A stretch of DNA of 64,000 nucleotides from Bretschneidera sinensis (GCA_023935145.1 CM043704.1:91716373-91780372); one strand, 5' to 3'; counted from the first letter of the stretch, positions 11,786 to 24,341 are shown. Made by a program: numbers and translations. Notes: generated by a model from the letters alone, not told the origin.

Positions 11786-12913
11786 TCACTGCTGATCATC
11801 AGGTGGTGCAGTCGAAGAGGTACTGGGTGCTGGAGGTAAATGATTGAGGATAGCCTGCAGCATCGCCTTTTAAGGTGCAAACCGTGCCTCTAAACTATCT
11901 ATGCACTGATGCACGAGTGTGGTAGCGGCATAGACCTCACCTCGGAAGGAAGACAGCTCAGCTAGAAAGTGCTGGGACTCTATCGGTCCTATGGCCGGAT
12001 GGTCCTCCTCTCGTACTGAGCTAATTACAAGGGTCTCGGTCTCCATACAATCCTCTTCAACTCTCTCAGCTGCAGGAGCAGGTGCTGAAAGTCCTCGAGG
12101 TATGTGCGAGAGGCTATGTGTCCACTGAGCCTTCCCGAAGAAGGGATGCTCTAGCACTGGTCCGTCGCTGGTGGTCCCCTTAATCCCTTTCTTCTTGAGT
12201 ATGTAGGAGAGTAAGAACGGGAAAGAGAAGCCCCATGCGTTGGCTGTAGTGGTCTGACAGCCATGGATGTGATCCCAGAATTTATATAACTGACTCCATA
12301 TAACAGCCGAGATAGAGTACCAGTGACCTCTGTGGAAGGCATATAAGGTTTGTAGAAACTGGTCTCGCTACTGTGTCTTGTGCCCCAATGGACACATATT
12401 GCGCTGAATGATAGTTTCGACAAGCCAAAGTCTTGGAGGCAACTTTGACCGACTGGCTGCGTTGTTGTGTCTGTCGGTGTACTGACCAGCGCACATATCC
12501 TCAATAATCTTAGTCAGGGCAAAGGACTCCGGTTACTCCTCTATATCAGTGTCCTCCGGAGGGGACTCGTCAGAGTAATGAATAGCAGTGGCAATGTTGG
12601 CACTAGTCACTTCTACGGATGCACCCTAGACTGAAGAAGTCAGCACTCCCGGTCTACCACAGTCAAATGATAGGCTTGCATAGAACTGGACTATGAGCCG
12701 GGTGTAAGCAGTCGAGCAAGCTGGCTTGAAAAGCCTCTTCAACCTTCGATGTCTAAATTCTTGGACGGCCCATTGAGTGGCATCCATGTGTTTGAATACG
12801 TCATCAATGGCAAAGGTGGTCTCAAATAATAGCTCTCACTGTTTGATGCTAGGCCGGGATGACGAGGCACGGCTACTTAAAGCATGGGAGGTGGAAGCAG
12901 ATGGTTTGGACAT
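11786..12913 (-). pseudogene. Env-position ORF of Athila element B, decayed
   Basis: It starts at an ATG at 12911-12913 (Met-Ser-Lys-Pro-Ser-rich) and runs to a TGA at 11786. Internal stops lie near 12845, 12625, 12535, 12370 and 11870. Recognisable stretches are 'VTSANIATAIHY', 'NNAASRSKLPPRLWLVETI', 'RGHWYSISAVIWSQLYKFW' and 'PFFGKAQWTHSLSHI'. It sits after integrase, where Athila elements carry an env-like or 'plant transposon protein' ORF, and is nearly colinear with D 34966-36093. I see no signal peptide or clear membrane anchor, so an envelope function is not shown by sequence. Confidence 0.65.
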
Positions 12914-12939
12914 GCTGATACTTGCTTCTGCCAAATTTG

Positions 12940-13570
12940 TGATCGATCTTGAATGGGTGGGCTCGATCGCACACTGTGATATGCGCTTGATCGCAACTAC
13001 TGTGCACTCGATCGCACACGGTCAGGTTTTTCCTTGAACAGTTGGTATACAACGAAGAACTGAGAGCTGTAAAAATGACACAACCATGAGTCCAACCCCC
13101 TGTAACAAGCACATACAAAATCAATCACCCAAGATATGCATAATATAAGAGGAAAATCATAAATTAAACAACTTGTGTGATAGTGTGTACATAAGTTACA
13201 GAAAATTGGTAATGGTCCTGCCGTGTGAGTGTGCTATAAATGGAAAATGGGGAGAAGATGAGATATATATATAGAGAGAGAGGAAAATGAATAGGAAAAA
13301 TGTGTTTGTGATTCTGATTTAGCTGAGCGAGATAGGGATGGTTTGTGAATGTGGAGCTGCTGAGGGTGAGAGAATGGGAGTGAGTGAAGAAAATGCATGA
13401 GTGAGGCCAGAGTGCGAGTGAGTGAGCTGAGTGAAATGAAGGATGAGTGAGTGAGTGAACTGTTTATCATGAGACTGTCTGCCATGAGTGCTCTCGATCG
13501 CAATTGGATTGCACTTGATCGCACTCTTGTGCTCGAGCACACTGAATTGTGCGCTCGATCACAAGCAGTG
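12940..13570. repeat. CGATCG-core dyad arrays upstream of B env-like ORF
   Basis: There are two clusters. One at 12940-13016 has cores at 12944, 12964, 12988 and 13009, starting about 30 bases from the env-like start codon. The other, at 13486-13565, has cores near 13495, 13517 and 13556 plus a CTCGAG variant. Between them the sequence is AT/GA-rich with a TATATATATA run at 13263-13273. Equivalent clusters are in D at 36120-36203 and 36650-36768. Confidence 0.7.
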
Positions 13571-13733
13571 TGCATAAATAAAAGTAAAACTTACCACAGC
13601 TGACAAATGATAAATTTGGAACAATACATCCTTACCATGTGTTAGTGGTCTCAGTACCACTAACCTCCGTAGAGATGCTTGAGCTATATGGTTAATCGAA
13701 ATGAATTTGCTCAAGCACTCTCATGCTATAGTG

Positions 13734-14010
13734 CTAGTTGGTTGGAAGGAAGCACTTAGAGTCCACCTCTTGTGGCTCCAGTGCTTTTGTTTCAGCTGTA
13801 TACTGTACTGATTCAAGTGCCAAGTCTTCATCTCTTAGAGGAAAGTTAATTTCAAGGTAAGGCTTGGCTCTGTGTCCATTTATCGTAAAGGGCTGATTTT
13901 CGTTGGGGCCACAGACTTCTAATGCACCATGAGAGAAGACCTTGGTGACCATGTACAGACCGTACCATCTGGACTTTAGTTTCCCTGGGAATAGTCTTAA
14001 TTATGAGTCA
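13734..14010 (-). pseudogene. Integrase C-terminus of element B, separated by element C
   Basis: The minus strand reads the end of the pol polyprotein ('MVTKVFSHGALEV', then 'INGHRAKPYLE') and closes with 'ALESVQYTAET...' before a stop near 13734. It continues the integrase that breaks off at 25809. Both borders of C carry AGTCA (14006-14010 and 25809-25813), so removing C and one AGTCA rejoins the two halves. A stop near 13999 lies close to the break. Confidence 0.85.
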
Positions 14011-15458
14011 TGATGTGATGAAATTGACACTAGCAAGTGCACTAATCGTTCAAGTAATAAAATGATGAGTAAATATCGTTCCCAACGATGACTGAGCAAA
14101 TACTACAGAAATTATGATTCGACTCTTACTGTTATTTGAGCAAACGAATAATTGTCGGAGAAAAAGATACTAACATTTAACTAGAAGGGAAAAACAGAAC
14201 GCAATAGTAAATAACGGAAAATTTGCAATCTTTGGAATGAAGACTCTTATGAACTAACGTGCTAAGGACTCGATTTCACCTAAACCATAATTGACAAGAG
14301 CTTCGAATGGACAAGCTTCGTTTAATACGTTTTTCAAGATGGTAGAATCCCCAATAAATTGGTTATCCATATTCCAGGTCTAATCACAATCTTAAGAATC
14401 ATTAACTTCGAATATCCGTATTCCAGGTCTATTCTAGATTAATTCAAATTAAGAAGCATCAAGTGTTTTTGGATTCCTTTCAGTTAAATCTCCCTATTCG
14501 GTTACGATTTAAGTGGACCACATGAACTTCCTAGGATCCTTATTCGGTTACTCCTATTTCATTTATGGCATGTTTTACCCTGGCCTTTGCATAGATAACA
14601 ATCCAATATCATATTTATTAGTTTGATCAGTCATAAAAACATGGCTTCTCTATTCGACACATCACCATGCCCCAAGAATGGATCAAAATAATAAAAAGCA
14701 TTAAGAACAATAAAACACACTATTTGAAAAACAAATTATATTCTACTTATCCAAACAACAACTCAAGATAAAGGTCTAGGATCCATCTATCCTTAACACA
14801 AAAATACCTACTCCATAATCATGTTCAAACAACCAATGTTCATTTTATAAAACATCAACATAGATAAAATACAAAAATACAAAACCGAAGAAGAATGATT
14901 AAAAGCTTGATGTGTAGCCTCCCGGAGTGTCTCCAAGCCTCCTTTCGCGTCACTTCTCCTACAAATTCTGTTTTGTTTCTTCTCTTTTCCGCCCCCTCTT
15001 CTTGTTCAGCTAGGGTTTTAATTTATAACATTCAAAATTCATGGGCTGGCGATGCAGCTCCAGCTTTCTGGCACTGCAGCGCCAAGACACAAAAAAAACC
15101 CTAATTCTAGCGCTGCAGCCCCAGCTTTCTGGCACTGCAACGCCAACTTTCTATCCAATTTCTTCTTTGTGTCAGCTACCAGCGCTGCAGCGCCAATATC
15201 CTGGCGCTGCAGCCTTAAGTTTCTGACCTCTCTGTGCTTTTTGGTCTTCCAGTGCTCTCCAACGCTCTAGCAAGTGTCTGCACAATAAATTTCTATGACT
15301 TAGCATTGATAAATCACTTAAAACAACTTATTAGTAAAATAAGATACAAAAAGAACTCAAATTGCTAATAACACATGCAACATAATTCTAATGCTTAAGA
15401 ACAATACCAAAAACGTGCCTAAAAGCAGTATAATAACATGATTTATTCAGAGTTATCA
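14011..15458 (-). repeat. 3' LTR of Athila element C
   Basis: It begins TGATGTGATG and ends GTTATCA, 1448 bp, paired with 24366-25808. In the first 270 or so positions I counted about 15 differences between the copies, far fewer than between the B LTRs. The 5-bp duplication AGTCA lies at 14006-14010 and 25809-25813. A TATA-like box on the minus strand is at about 15020-15027, immediately downstream (element sense) of the CTGCAG dyad array at 15044-15215. Confidence 0.93.
15044..15215. repeat. Paired CTGCAG dyads, 22 bp apart, in C 3' LTR
   Basis: There are three pairs of CTGCAG-like cores: 15052/15074, 15113/15135 and 15185/15207. Each pair is exactly 22 bp apart, and the pairs start 61 and 72 bp apart. 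The extended unit is close to TGGCGCTGCAGCGCCA, a palindrome. The array is directly upstream of the LTR TATA-like box. The 5' LTR repeats the pattern at 25400-25570. Confidence 0.85.
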
Positions 15459-16938
15459 CACCCCCAAACTTACGTTTTTGCTAGTCCTCGAGCAAACTAG
15501 AACAAAATTCTATGCACACACATCCTAATAGTGCGAGATGGTTTGATTAGATTCGATATAGCATGCCTCAAAGATTGCATAAAAATTATAACACACGAAA
15601 AACTTTCCAAATGCTGCCAATGTCTAGAATTTCAAATTTATTGCTAACCTTATCTTTCATCAAATTCTTCAAACGTGTGTGTGTGCAACACCTTTATAAA
15701 CTTAATCATCTCGTCACTCTGATCGGTTTATGCAAGCAAGTAGGATAATGCCAATCTTTTAAAGTCCATAAGCTTACTTTTCACACCACTCTCCACTAAT
15801 GTAGGCCATGACAATACAAGAGATCACCAGGACTTTATTCAGCTTATAACTTTGGCTAAGGTTAAAGTATGGTGAAAGATTGATTTGAGGTTCACATCAC
15901 CTTAAGCACATCAACCAATAAAAATTTTATTTCAAACTTTCCCTCAGTTATCATGGAATACTTCCAATACTTTTGCTCTTGTCACATCTTCTTCTTCTCA
16001 TTCTTTTTTTTTTTCCTTTTTTTTTTGTATGCTTGTACTATAGTAGCACTAGTATTTGTTTCCGTGTGCATTACTGAAACTATAGCATAGCATGTACGTG
16101 ACGATCAAACACAGCTTTGCCAGCTGCCTGTGATAGGCAGAATACAACTTGATCAAATAGTTCATGTGGTAAACCTTTTTAACTTCGATCTTTTCCTTGG
16201 TCTCTCTCGATGGGAAATATGTAACACATATCATAGCCAAGGGAAAGCCGCTTCCTCTTGCTCAATCCTCTGTCACCACTTAAGAGAATAGTCCCTTTAT
16301 TAATCAATGTGCTTATAGGTGAAAGGTGGAGATAATTTTTTTTTATATATATATTTGAAAGGGAAATAGGTTATATGATTGGGTGACAAAACAATATGTA
16401 TCCAAGCTCAAAAGGGGAACACTAAGGATAGTCACATATCAAGGGTTGGCTAAAATGGCTCAAACTTTCCAAACATGGCCTGGATATTTTCTTTGGTACT
16501 GTACTACCTAGGATTTCACCTCGAGTGGTCTTCAAACAAGTTATAGAGTCCAAGAGATCACAAGACTACACTGCTCACATAAACGCTCTCCGAAACAGTA
16601 AGACAACAAAGTGCTTAGGTGTAAATGCTCATTGTGTTCAAAGAGTTCGATGCAAAATAAATCCAAACAACAAATTCAAGCACACAGACATACGCAACAT
16701 TTTTCAAATTTTCAATGGCTATAATTAAGTCAATCTATTTCTCATCATTGGCAAAATCAAAATCAAACAACAGAAAGCACTCAGAAAACACAAATAGAAA
16801 AATAACTAGAAACATAAGCAGTGCACACATTCAGATAAAGTTCCCACCCCCAAACTTAAATAATACATTGTCTGCAATGTATAGAATTTGAATTATAAAG
16901 TAAGAGAAGAGAACTCCCCTGATTAGTCGGAGGCTGAA
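15459..16938 (-). other. 3' non-coding region of element C with two hairpin/polypurine modules
   Basis: At the LTR edge (15459-15471) the minus strand reads AAGTTTGGGGGTG, preceded in element sense by a hairpin with arms TTTGCT and AGCAAA (15477-15496). A second module is just downstream of the env-like ORF: hairpin ACATTGCAGACAATGT (16865-16880), then TTTAAGTTTGGGGGTGG (about 16843-16859). Between them is AT-rich DNA with no supported ORF. Confidence 0.7.
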
Positions 16939-18011
16939 TCAATCGTCTTTGTCAATGTCCTCATCCTCCGGATCACTACTATGATCGGGATATGGTGGTA
17001 GTTGAGGTAGCTGCTGTGTGTCGATGCCTAAATGAGTGGCAAAAATCCTCATCATCTGATCATTGGTTTGAAAACAACCTGCAACGTAGGATGCCTGCCG
17101 CTGACTCAATTGCCGAAGCTCATGAAGCTCCGTCTCAACAACTGTTAGACGATCAGAAAATGATATATTCCGTTGTTGGCGTGCTGGAGGAGGTTGTGAG
17201 GAAGAGGCACCTGGGCTCGGTGCATCTTCTATATCCGTGATCCGATAGATAGTCCTTAGGTCCAATGGATGCATTGGTTGTTTGATTTGCTCCCCTGCAG
17301 TCCAGGTAACACCACACAATCCACAAAGTGCTGTTATCAAAGATGGAAAATACAACCCTGCACTGATCAAATTTGCACTGTATAGAATGTTGTTCTAGAT
17401 AATGCGTCCCACATCAATACTCAATCCTTGGTAGATGGCAAATAGAAGGATTGCTCTCTCTCTTGTGACATCACTTAAATGAGTTGTCGGAAGCAAGCAA
17501 GTGCCTATAAAGTAATGCCAAGCTTTTGTTGTCCTATCCATTGCACTTGATGTAAATGAAGTCCGCTCATCATCGGACAATTTCCATTGTGTCTCAACTT
17601 TGCAAAGAACCCAGAGTACTTCATCGAGGTCAGGTGCGCTGGCATACGCACTGTACTCATCCATTGGGATGGTGGGGGTGTTGAGCAATTTGTTGATTGT
17701 GCCTCTATCGATTGCCACTAATTTCCCTCTAACCTTTACCTTCAGACTCGTGTGCTCTGCGGCATTTGCATAAAATTCACGCACAATTGAAATAATTGCA
17801 GCTTCTGGTGTTGCACAGAATTGTTCCCATTTACGAGCAGTGATAATCCTGTGAATGAGGAGAAGTGTCCCTTGGTGATATTAAATCCTCGTTCAGGAAT
17901 TGGAACTTTCTTGAGTCGAGAACACTCAAACCTCTGTTCTGCTTCCTTTGAGACAAAAAGCTCTAAATTGTAACTGGTGGAGCTAGGTCTCGCGTGTTTG
18001 GGAGGAGCCAT
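16939..18011 (-). pseudogene. Env-position ORF of Athila element C
   Basis: It starts at an ATG at 18009-18011 (Met-Ala-Pro-Pro-Lys) and ends in an acidic tail rich in Asp/Glu near 16939. The core reads 'VREFYANA', 'VRGKLVAIDRGTINKLL' and 'RERAILLFAIYQG', the pattern I associate with the putative plant transposon protein domain (PF20167). A frameshift near 17742-17784 and one TAG near 17393 break it; otherwise the frame is long. The ORF of B/D is a distant relative with the same plan. Its role is unknown. No signal peptide or membrane span was seen, although it occupies the env position. Confidence 0.7.
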
Positions 18012-19026
18012 TTAATCAAGACTTTTGTGCTTTAAATAATTACACTCCAAACAGCAGAAAGTGACCAAGAGCAAGACCCACTTTCACACACCAATTCCCA
18101 AATAAAAATTGCAGTAGAAATTTCAATCCAAGTTGGGCAATTACTTCAATCAATTGAGTCTTGAATAACCCAGCATAATAGATAGCAATTTCAACTTATT
18201 AACATCAGAAATTTTTCAGCTACAGTACTAGCTACAGTACCCTTCTCTCCCAACGCACAGTCCCATGAAACTTTTTCAGCAGAAACTTGTGAACATGCAA
18301 CTTATCCATTCATCCTTTCCTTAATTTTTCATCAACTCACCATGTATTATCATCTACCCATAAACAACTCAAGTGATTACACTTAAAAATATGAAGTTTG
18401 AGGGTCTCAAAGTGGAGAAATCTTACTTGATTAAAAAACTCAATAGCACCCAAAATCACTTGAGAATATTGATTCTCCTGGAGAATGGAAGTAATCCATG
18501 GTTGAAATTGCAGAAAAACTCTTGCTTGTGTGTTTCTATGGGAAGGAGAAGTGATATTTTTGTGTTTTGGAGAGGGAGAGTAGCTGGAATTTTAATATTT
18601 GGACTGTCCTAACTGTTGGAGAGCTGGGCATTTAATCTCCTTTGTGCGATCTGGCGCTGCAGCGCTGAATTGCTGTGCTGGAATTTTTATTGTGTTGAAT
18701 GAACAGGTCCTGGCACTACAGCGCTGAGTTTGTGAGGCTGCAGCGCCAGATTTCTGGGCTGATGGCATGAAATGGAAGGCCTTGGCGCTGCAGCTCCAAT
18801 TTTCTAGCGCTGCAGCGCTGAATTTCTGTCCCGGCTCCACGTAGAGCTGAAAAATACATCACAAATACTCGTCGTAAGGCTATAAAAATTGAAATAACAA
18901 TTAAATTAAACAAAAACAAAAATTTAGACACCCCAAATAATTTCAAAAAACATAAAAAAAAAAAATTAAAAAAATAAGACCCAAAATGGTAGTTCTAATT
19001 TATAGTCTTTAGCTTGACTTTCCGAT
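18012..19026 (-). other. Leader of env-like ORF in C, with CTGCAG dyad array
   Basis: About 1 kb between integrase and the env-like start. At 18651-18828 it holds the same dyads as the LTR: 18657, then 18716/18738 and 18788/18810, both pairs again exactly 22 bp apart. The rest is AT-rich, with a poly-A/T tract at 18953-18980. No ORF is supported. The copy of an LTR U3 motif here suggests an internal promoter or enhancer for the env-like ORF. Confidence 0.65.
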
Positions 19027-20120
19027 TTATGGTTCTTGGCGAATGGTGGTGGACGATTGAGGATCAAACGTCCCCATAATGTAGTGCTTCAATCTGTGCC
19101 CATTAACCTTGAACGTCTCCTTATTTTTCTCGTGTTGAACCTCGACAGCACTAAAATGTGAGACACTTATCACGGTATACGGTCCAGTCCATCGAGATTT
19201 CAGTTTTCCCAGAAATAGACGAAGTCGGCTATTGTACAAAAGAACTTGTTGTCCTGGAACAAATTCTTTCCTCGAGATGTGTCGATCATGCCGTTTTTTT
19301 GTTTTCTCTTTGTACAGCCTTGCATTCTCATATGCTCCTAGTCGAAGTTCTTCTAATTCATCAACCTGCAACAAACGCTTTTGTCCTGCAAGGGTTATAT
19401 CAAAATTCAAGAATTTGGTGGCCCAGTATGCTTTATGCTCAAGTTCGACAGGAATGTGGATGTTTTACCAAAAACTAGCCTATATGGTGACATTCCTATG
19501 GGTGTTTTGAAGGCCATTCTATATGCCCACAAGGCATCATCTAATTTAAGTGACCAATCTTTCCTAGAAGCATTCACGATTTTTTCTAAAATTCGTTTCA
19601 CCTCCCGATTTGAAACTTCTACCTGACCGCTTGTTTGTGCATGGTATGAGGTGCCGAGTTTGTAAATTACTTCATATTTTCTTAACAAGGTTCTAAATTA
19701 ACGATTGTCAAAATGTTTACCTCGATCAGTAATTATTGTTCTAGGAGTTCCAAAGCGGGTAAAGATGTTTTTCTTGAAGAATTGGAGAACTACCTTGGCA
19801 TCATTAATGCGGGTTGCTATGGCTTCTACCCATTTAGACACATAATCTACAGCAACTAGAACATACTGGTTTGAAAAAGATGCAGGATAGGGCCCCATGA
19901 AATCAATACCCCAAACATCAAATATTTCGCAAACAAGAATATTGTTTAAAGGCATTTCATTTCGTTTAGAGATGTTACCAATTCGTTGACACCTATCACA
20001 TGATGTGACGTAAGCCTGAGCATCCTTAAACAAGGTTGGCCAGTAGAAACTTGATTGCAATACCTTTGCTGTTGTTAGGTGTGCACCAAAATGTCCCCCA
20101 GCTTCTCTGTCATGGCAGTG
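19027..20120 (-). pseudogene. Integrase of Athila element C
   Basis: The zinc-binding end 'CDRCQRIGN', first catalytic Asp '[11 protein letters not shown]', second Asp '[10 protein letters not shown]' and Glu '[11 protein letters not shown]' are all present, so the DDE triad survives. Breaks are few: a stop near 19697 and a frameshift near 19407. The C-terminal part has 'SRWTGPYTVISVSHFSAVEV' and 'VNGHRLKHYI', typical of Athila integrase ends. It inserts element cDNA in the nucleus. Fewer lesions than B or T agree with C being the youngest large element here. Confidence 0.88.
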
Positions 20121-21521
20121 CTACAGTATATTGTTAAACTCATGCTTCGGCACACATCTGCGAATTACCTGGTCTATACATAATTTGTAGAGATACGAAT
20201 CCTCCCAAAAATAATGCTTCACATCGGATAGGAATTTTTTTCTTTGTTGATAAGTGAAGTGCCCTGGGATCAAGTTTCCTACAAGGTAATTGGCAAAATC
20301 AGCAAACCACGGTGTCTCAGACACCAATAAAACAGAATCAATTGAAGAAATATAAAATATTATCTCATCTGGAAATTCTTCGTTGATGCTGGTCTTAGTC
20401 TCTTCCGATTTTTCTAGCCTTGATAAGTGTTCTGCTACTTGATTGTCAGTCCCCTTCTTATCTTTGATTTCTAAATCAAATTCTTGAATAAGGAGAATCC
20501 ACCTCAGCAGTCTTGGTTTTGCGTCCTTTTTTGCCAAAATATACTTTAAAGCTGCATGATCAGTATAAATAGTAAATTTTGATCCAATAAGATAGGATCG
20601 AAACTTGTCAAATGCAAATACAACAGCTAAAAGTTCTTTCTCAGTGGTAGCATAATTCAGTTGGGGTCCAGTAAGAGTGCGGTTCACATAATAAATTGTC
20701 CTGAAGACCTTATCTATTCTTTGACCAAGCACTGCTCCAATTGCGGTGTCACTGGCATCACACATTAATTCAAACGGGAGGCTCCAATCTGGTGTGACTA
20801 CAACAGGGGCGGTCACCAATTTATCCTTTAATGTAGCAAATGCCTGCAAATAATCATCAGAGAAGTTAAACTTCACATCTTTTACAAGAAGATTAGAAAG
20901 AGGTTTAGAGATTTTTGAAAAATCCTTAATGAATCTCCTGTAAAATCCTGCATGCCCCAAGAAACTTCTGATGGCTTTGACTGAAGTGGGAGGTGGGAGT
21001 TTTTCGATCACATCCACCTTAGCTTTGTCAACTTCAATACCCCTCGATGATATTTTGTGCCCCAACATTATCCCTTCCTGGACCATGAAATGACATTTCT
21101 CTCAATTTAATACTAGGTTTGTGTCTTCGCATCGCTGCAAAACTAAAGAGAGGTTATGAAGGAAATCATCAAAGGTTAGACCAAATAGTGTAAAATCATC
21201 CGTGAAGATCTCTAAAAAAATTTCAGTCATATCAGAAAAAATTGCCAACATGCAACGTTGAAAAGTTGCTGGTGCGTTACAAAGACCGAAGGGCATCCTC
21301 CTATATGCAAACGTTCCATAACGACAAGTAAATGTCGTCTTTTCTTGATCCTCGGGTGCTATGGGGATTTGATTGTATCCCGAGTATCCATCAAGCAGAC
21401 AGTAGAACTTATGACCTGCCAATCTTTCCAACATTTGATCAATAAAAGGTAAAGGAAATTTATCTTTTCTAGTGGCATCATTTAATTTTCTATAGTTAAT
21501 ACAAACCCGCCAACCTGTCAT
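20121..21521 (-). pseudogene. Reverse transcriptase and RNase H of element C
   Basis: RT reads 'GWRVCINYRKLNDA', 'LLDGYSGYNQI' and 'GTFAYRRMPFGLCNAPATFQ', with a catalytic box 'IFTDDFT' where both Asp remain. One stop (TGA for Trp) lies at 21102. From 21086 an open frame of 321 codons covers the RT thumb and RNase H ('[14 protein letters not shown]', '[13 protein letters not shown]', '[10 protein letters not shown]'). A one-base loss near 21520 separates it from the upstream frame. It is nearly intact. Confidence 0.9.
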
Positions 21522-23137
21522 AGTTCGGTGGGTATCAATTCATTGTTATTATTTTTAACAACAGTAATCCCACCTTTCTTTGGTACTACTTGTACCGGGC
21601 TGGTCCAAGCACTATCAGAAATTGGATAAATAATACCTGCGTCAAGCAGCTTGACTACTTCTTTCTTAACAACCTCCTGCATTACTGGATTTAAGCGTCG
21701 CTGTGGCTGAATCGTAGGCTTGAAGTTCTCCTCCATAAGAATTTTGTGAGTACAAATGGAAGGGCTGATTCCCTTGATGTCCGCTATTGTCCATCCCAAA
21801 GCCTTTTTGTGCCTTCTCAAGACTTCCAACAAGCGTTCTTCCATTTTACCTGTCAATGAAGATGATATTATAACTGGAAAAATATTTTTCTCTAAATAAG
21901 AATATTTCAAATGAGCAAGTAAAGTTTTCAATTCATTTATAATTATTTGTTCTTCTGGCACTTCTTTTCCCATTTCAGACTCCAAGTTCCTTGCTTTTTC
22001 TTGGATGACGAGTTCTTTAGTGGTAGTAGTTCTTGATTCCATGATACATCTCTCCAAAGTATCTTCATTTAATGTTTTCTCCTGAAACTCCTCAAATTGG
22101 TTATCAACAATATCCACATGAAAACAAGAAGAAGTAGATAAGCCAGAAGGGTATTTCTTAATTTTATACATATCAAAAACTATTTGCTCATCATTGACTC
22201 TCAAAATCAATTTCCCTTGTTGTACATCAATCAGGGCTCTCCCTGTAGCAAGGAATGGACATCCGAGTATAAGAGGTACCTCCCGATCCTCTTCCATGTC
22301 AAGAACGATGAAGTCCACAAGGAATATAAATTTATCAACTTTTACCAGTACATCTTCTATAATTCCCCGTGGTCTCTTACTGGATCGATCAGCTAATTGT
22401 AATGACACTGTTGTTGTTTTGACTTCTCCTAATCCAAGTTTCCTGAAAATTGAAAGAGGCATAAGATTAATACTTGCACCAAGGTCACATAACACTTTAT
22501 CAAAAAATGAATTTCCCAAAGTGCAAGGTATAGTAAAACTCCCTGGATCTTTCAATTTTGGAGGTAGCTTGTTTTGCAGTATAGTGCTGCACTCTTCAGT
22601 TAACATCACCGTTCCATGTTCCTCTAGTTTTCGTTTATTAGACAAAAGTTCCTTCAAAAATTTAGTGTAGCTAGGCATCTGTGCTAATGCCTCTACAAAT
22701 GGTATGTTAATATGCAACTTCTTGAAAATCTCTAAAAATTTTGAGAATTGTTTGTCTAGTTTTTCTTTTTGGAATTTCTGAGGATAAGGAAGAGGTGGCA
22801 TATATTTGGTTTCAGAGTTAGAATCAATCAAACCTTTACCAGTAGACTTCTTTGCTGAAACTTGTTTTTCCTCTTGCACAGTCTTTTCTTTCTCGCCAAC
22901 TTGCTGAGTGAGTTCCTTAGGTTGTGGCTCTTCCAATTGTGTGCCACTCCTTAGTGTTATGGCATTGACATCCTCCTTAGGATTCTTTTCTGTGTTGCTC
23001 GGGAGGGAACCTTGTGCACGTCCAGAAATTATGTTGGCTAGTTGACCGACTTGAACTTCCAGATTTTTTATGGATGCTTCTTGATTTTGGAATCTTGTTT
23101 CTGCTGTACTTAAAAATTTGGCCATCATGTCCTCCAA
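21518..23137 (-). pseudogene. Gag end, protease and RT start of element C (539-codon open frame)
   Basis: The open frame starts in the coiled-coil end of Gag ('QEASIKNLEVQVGQLANI') and passes a Lys/Glu-rich linker. The Athila protease follows with 'LCDLGASINLMPLSIFRKLG' (about 22440-22500), the Asp-Leu-Gly-Ala-Ser form usual in this lineage. It ends in the RT N-terminus at 'SPVQVVPKKGG'. A one-base deletion at 21518-21523 shifts it out of frame with the rest of RT. The active-site residues look functional. Confidence 0.88.
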
Positions 23138-23221
23138 GTTGGGCTTTTTTTCTTGATGAGGATATTCAGGATGATGTTGCTTCGCATTATTTTGATTCCA
23201 CGAGAAGTTCGGATGATTCCT

Positions 23222-24300
23222 CTATCCCGGATTATATATGTTGCTGTATGGATTGTTCTGTCTGTGAAAATTTGAAACAAAATTAGCTTGTTCAGCAGAT
23301 GAATTATATGCAAATTGATTACCTGCTTGACAGCTACTGCTTTGATGGCCACTACCACCACACAATTCACATATTGAATGTGAGTTGGGATTAAATCCAT
23401 CAATCTTCTTGTTGAGAGTCTCTAGTTGTGCTACTAGAGCTGTAACAGCATCTACATTGTGCAATCCTGGGGCTCTGTTGATAGGTAACCTTTCAATTGG
23501 CCATTTCTTCTAGTAATTCGATGGCTTCTTCTGGAGTTTTTCTCATGATAGTGCCTCCTGCAGCTGCATCAATCATGTTTCGGGTTGTATTAGTTAAACC
23601 ATTATAAAAAGTTTGTACCTGCATCCAGGTGGGCAACTTGTGATGAGGACATCTTCTCAACAGGTCTTTAAAGCGCTCATATGCCTCATAGAGTGACTCT
23701 CGATCAACCTGCAAAAACATAGTAATTTCATTACGTAACTTTGCAGTTTTTGCAGGAGGGAAGTAGTTCCCTAAAAACTTATATGCTAATTCCGCCCATG
23801 TTGTTATGGATCCGGCAGGCAAAGAAGTCAACCAGCTTTTTGCTTTATCCCTCAATGAAAATGGGAAAAGTCTTAAGCGAATTGCATCCTCCGATACTCC
23901 GTTATGCTTGAATATGTCGCAAATTTCCAGGAAATTCGCCAAGTGAACATTCGGATCTTCTTGCGATATGCCCCTAAATTGTACTGAATGCTGAATCATC
24001 TAGATGATGGCAGGCTTAATTTCAAAATTGTTCGCTTGTATAGGTGGTCACTGAATGCTGGATTCAACACCATCCATCTTTGGCATGGCATAATCCCACA
24101 GTGTATGTTGCACCTCTGCATTGTTTCCTTCTGCCATTGTATTAATTGTTACTGGTGCTGCTCTTCTCAAAGAGTGAAACGTACGCTCAATCTCTGGATT
24201 AGGTTCTGCAAGTATTCTCCCACTAATACGTGTCATGCACTAGAATCGAAAGCCCTGCAAAATAGACTTACAAACCAAATAAATAAATAAAACTCTCAAA
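23222..24300 (-). pseudogene. Gag of element C
   Basis: The N-terminus is near 24236. The capsid-like core 'FRGISQEDPNVHLANFLEIC', 'LRLFPFSLRDKAKSWL' and 'FYNGLTNTTRNMIDAAAGG' is in 23999-23493, and a zinc knuckle CELCGGSGHQSSSC (C-x2-C-x4-H-x4-C) is in 23464-23222. Stops near 24048, 23493 and 23222 and a frame change near 24000 interrupt it. Gag packages element RNA in cytoplasmic particles. It lies directly after the primer-binding site, as expected. Confidence 0.85.
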
Positions 24301-24341
24301 TTAACAAGTTGAATCACAATAAAAGTAATAGTTTATTTCAG

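Noticed and set aside
13234..13575. 113-codon minus-strand ORF rich in Ser and His
   Set aside because: It comes from GAGTGAGTG-type microsatellite and CGATCG units in a non-coding leader.
16939..18011. True viral envelope protein in element C
   Set aside because: No signal peptide, furin-type site or membrane anchor was seen. Only the position is env-like.
22194..22670. 158-codon plus-strand ORF over element C pol
   Set aside because: It is antisense to the protease frame and mirrors its codon pattern. No domain was recognised.
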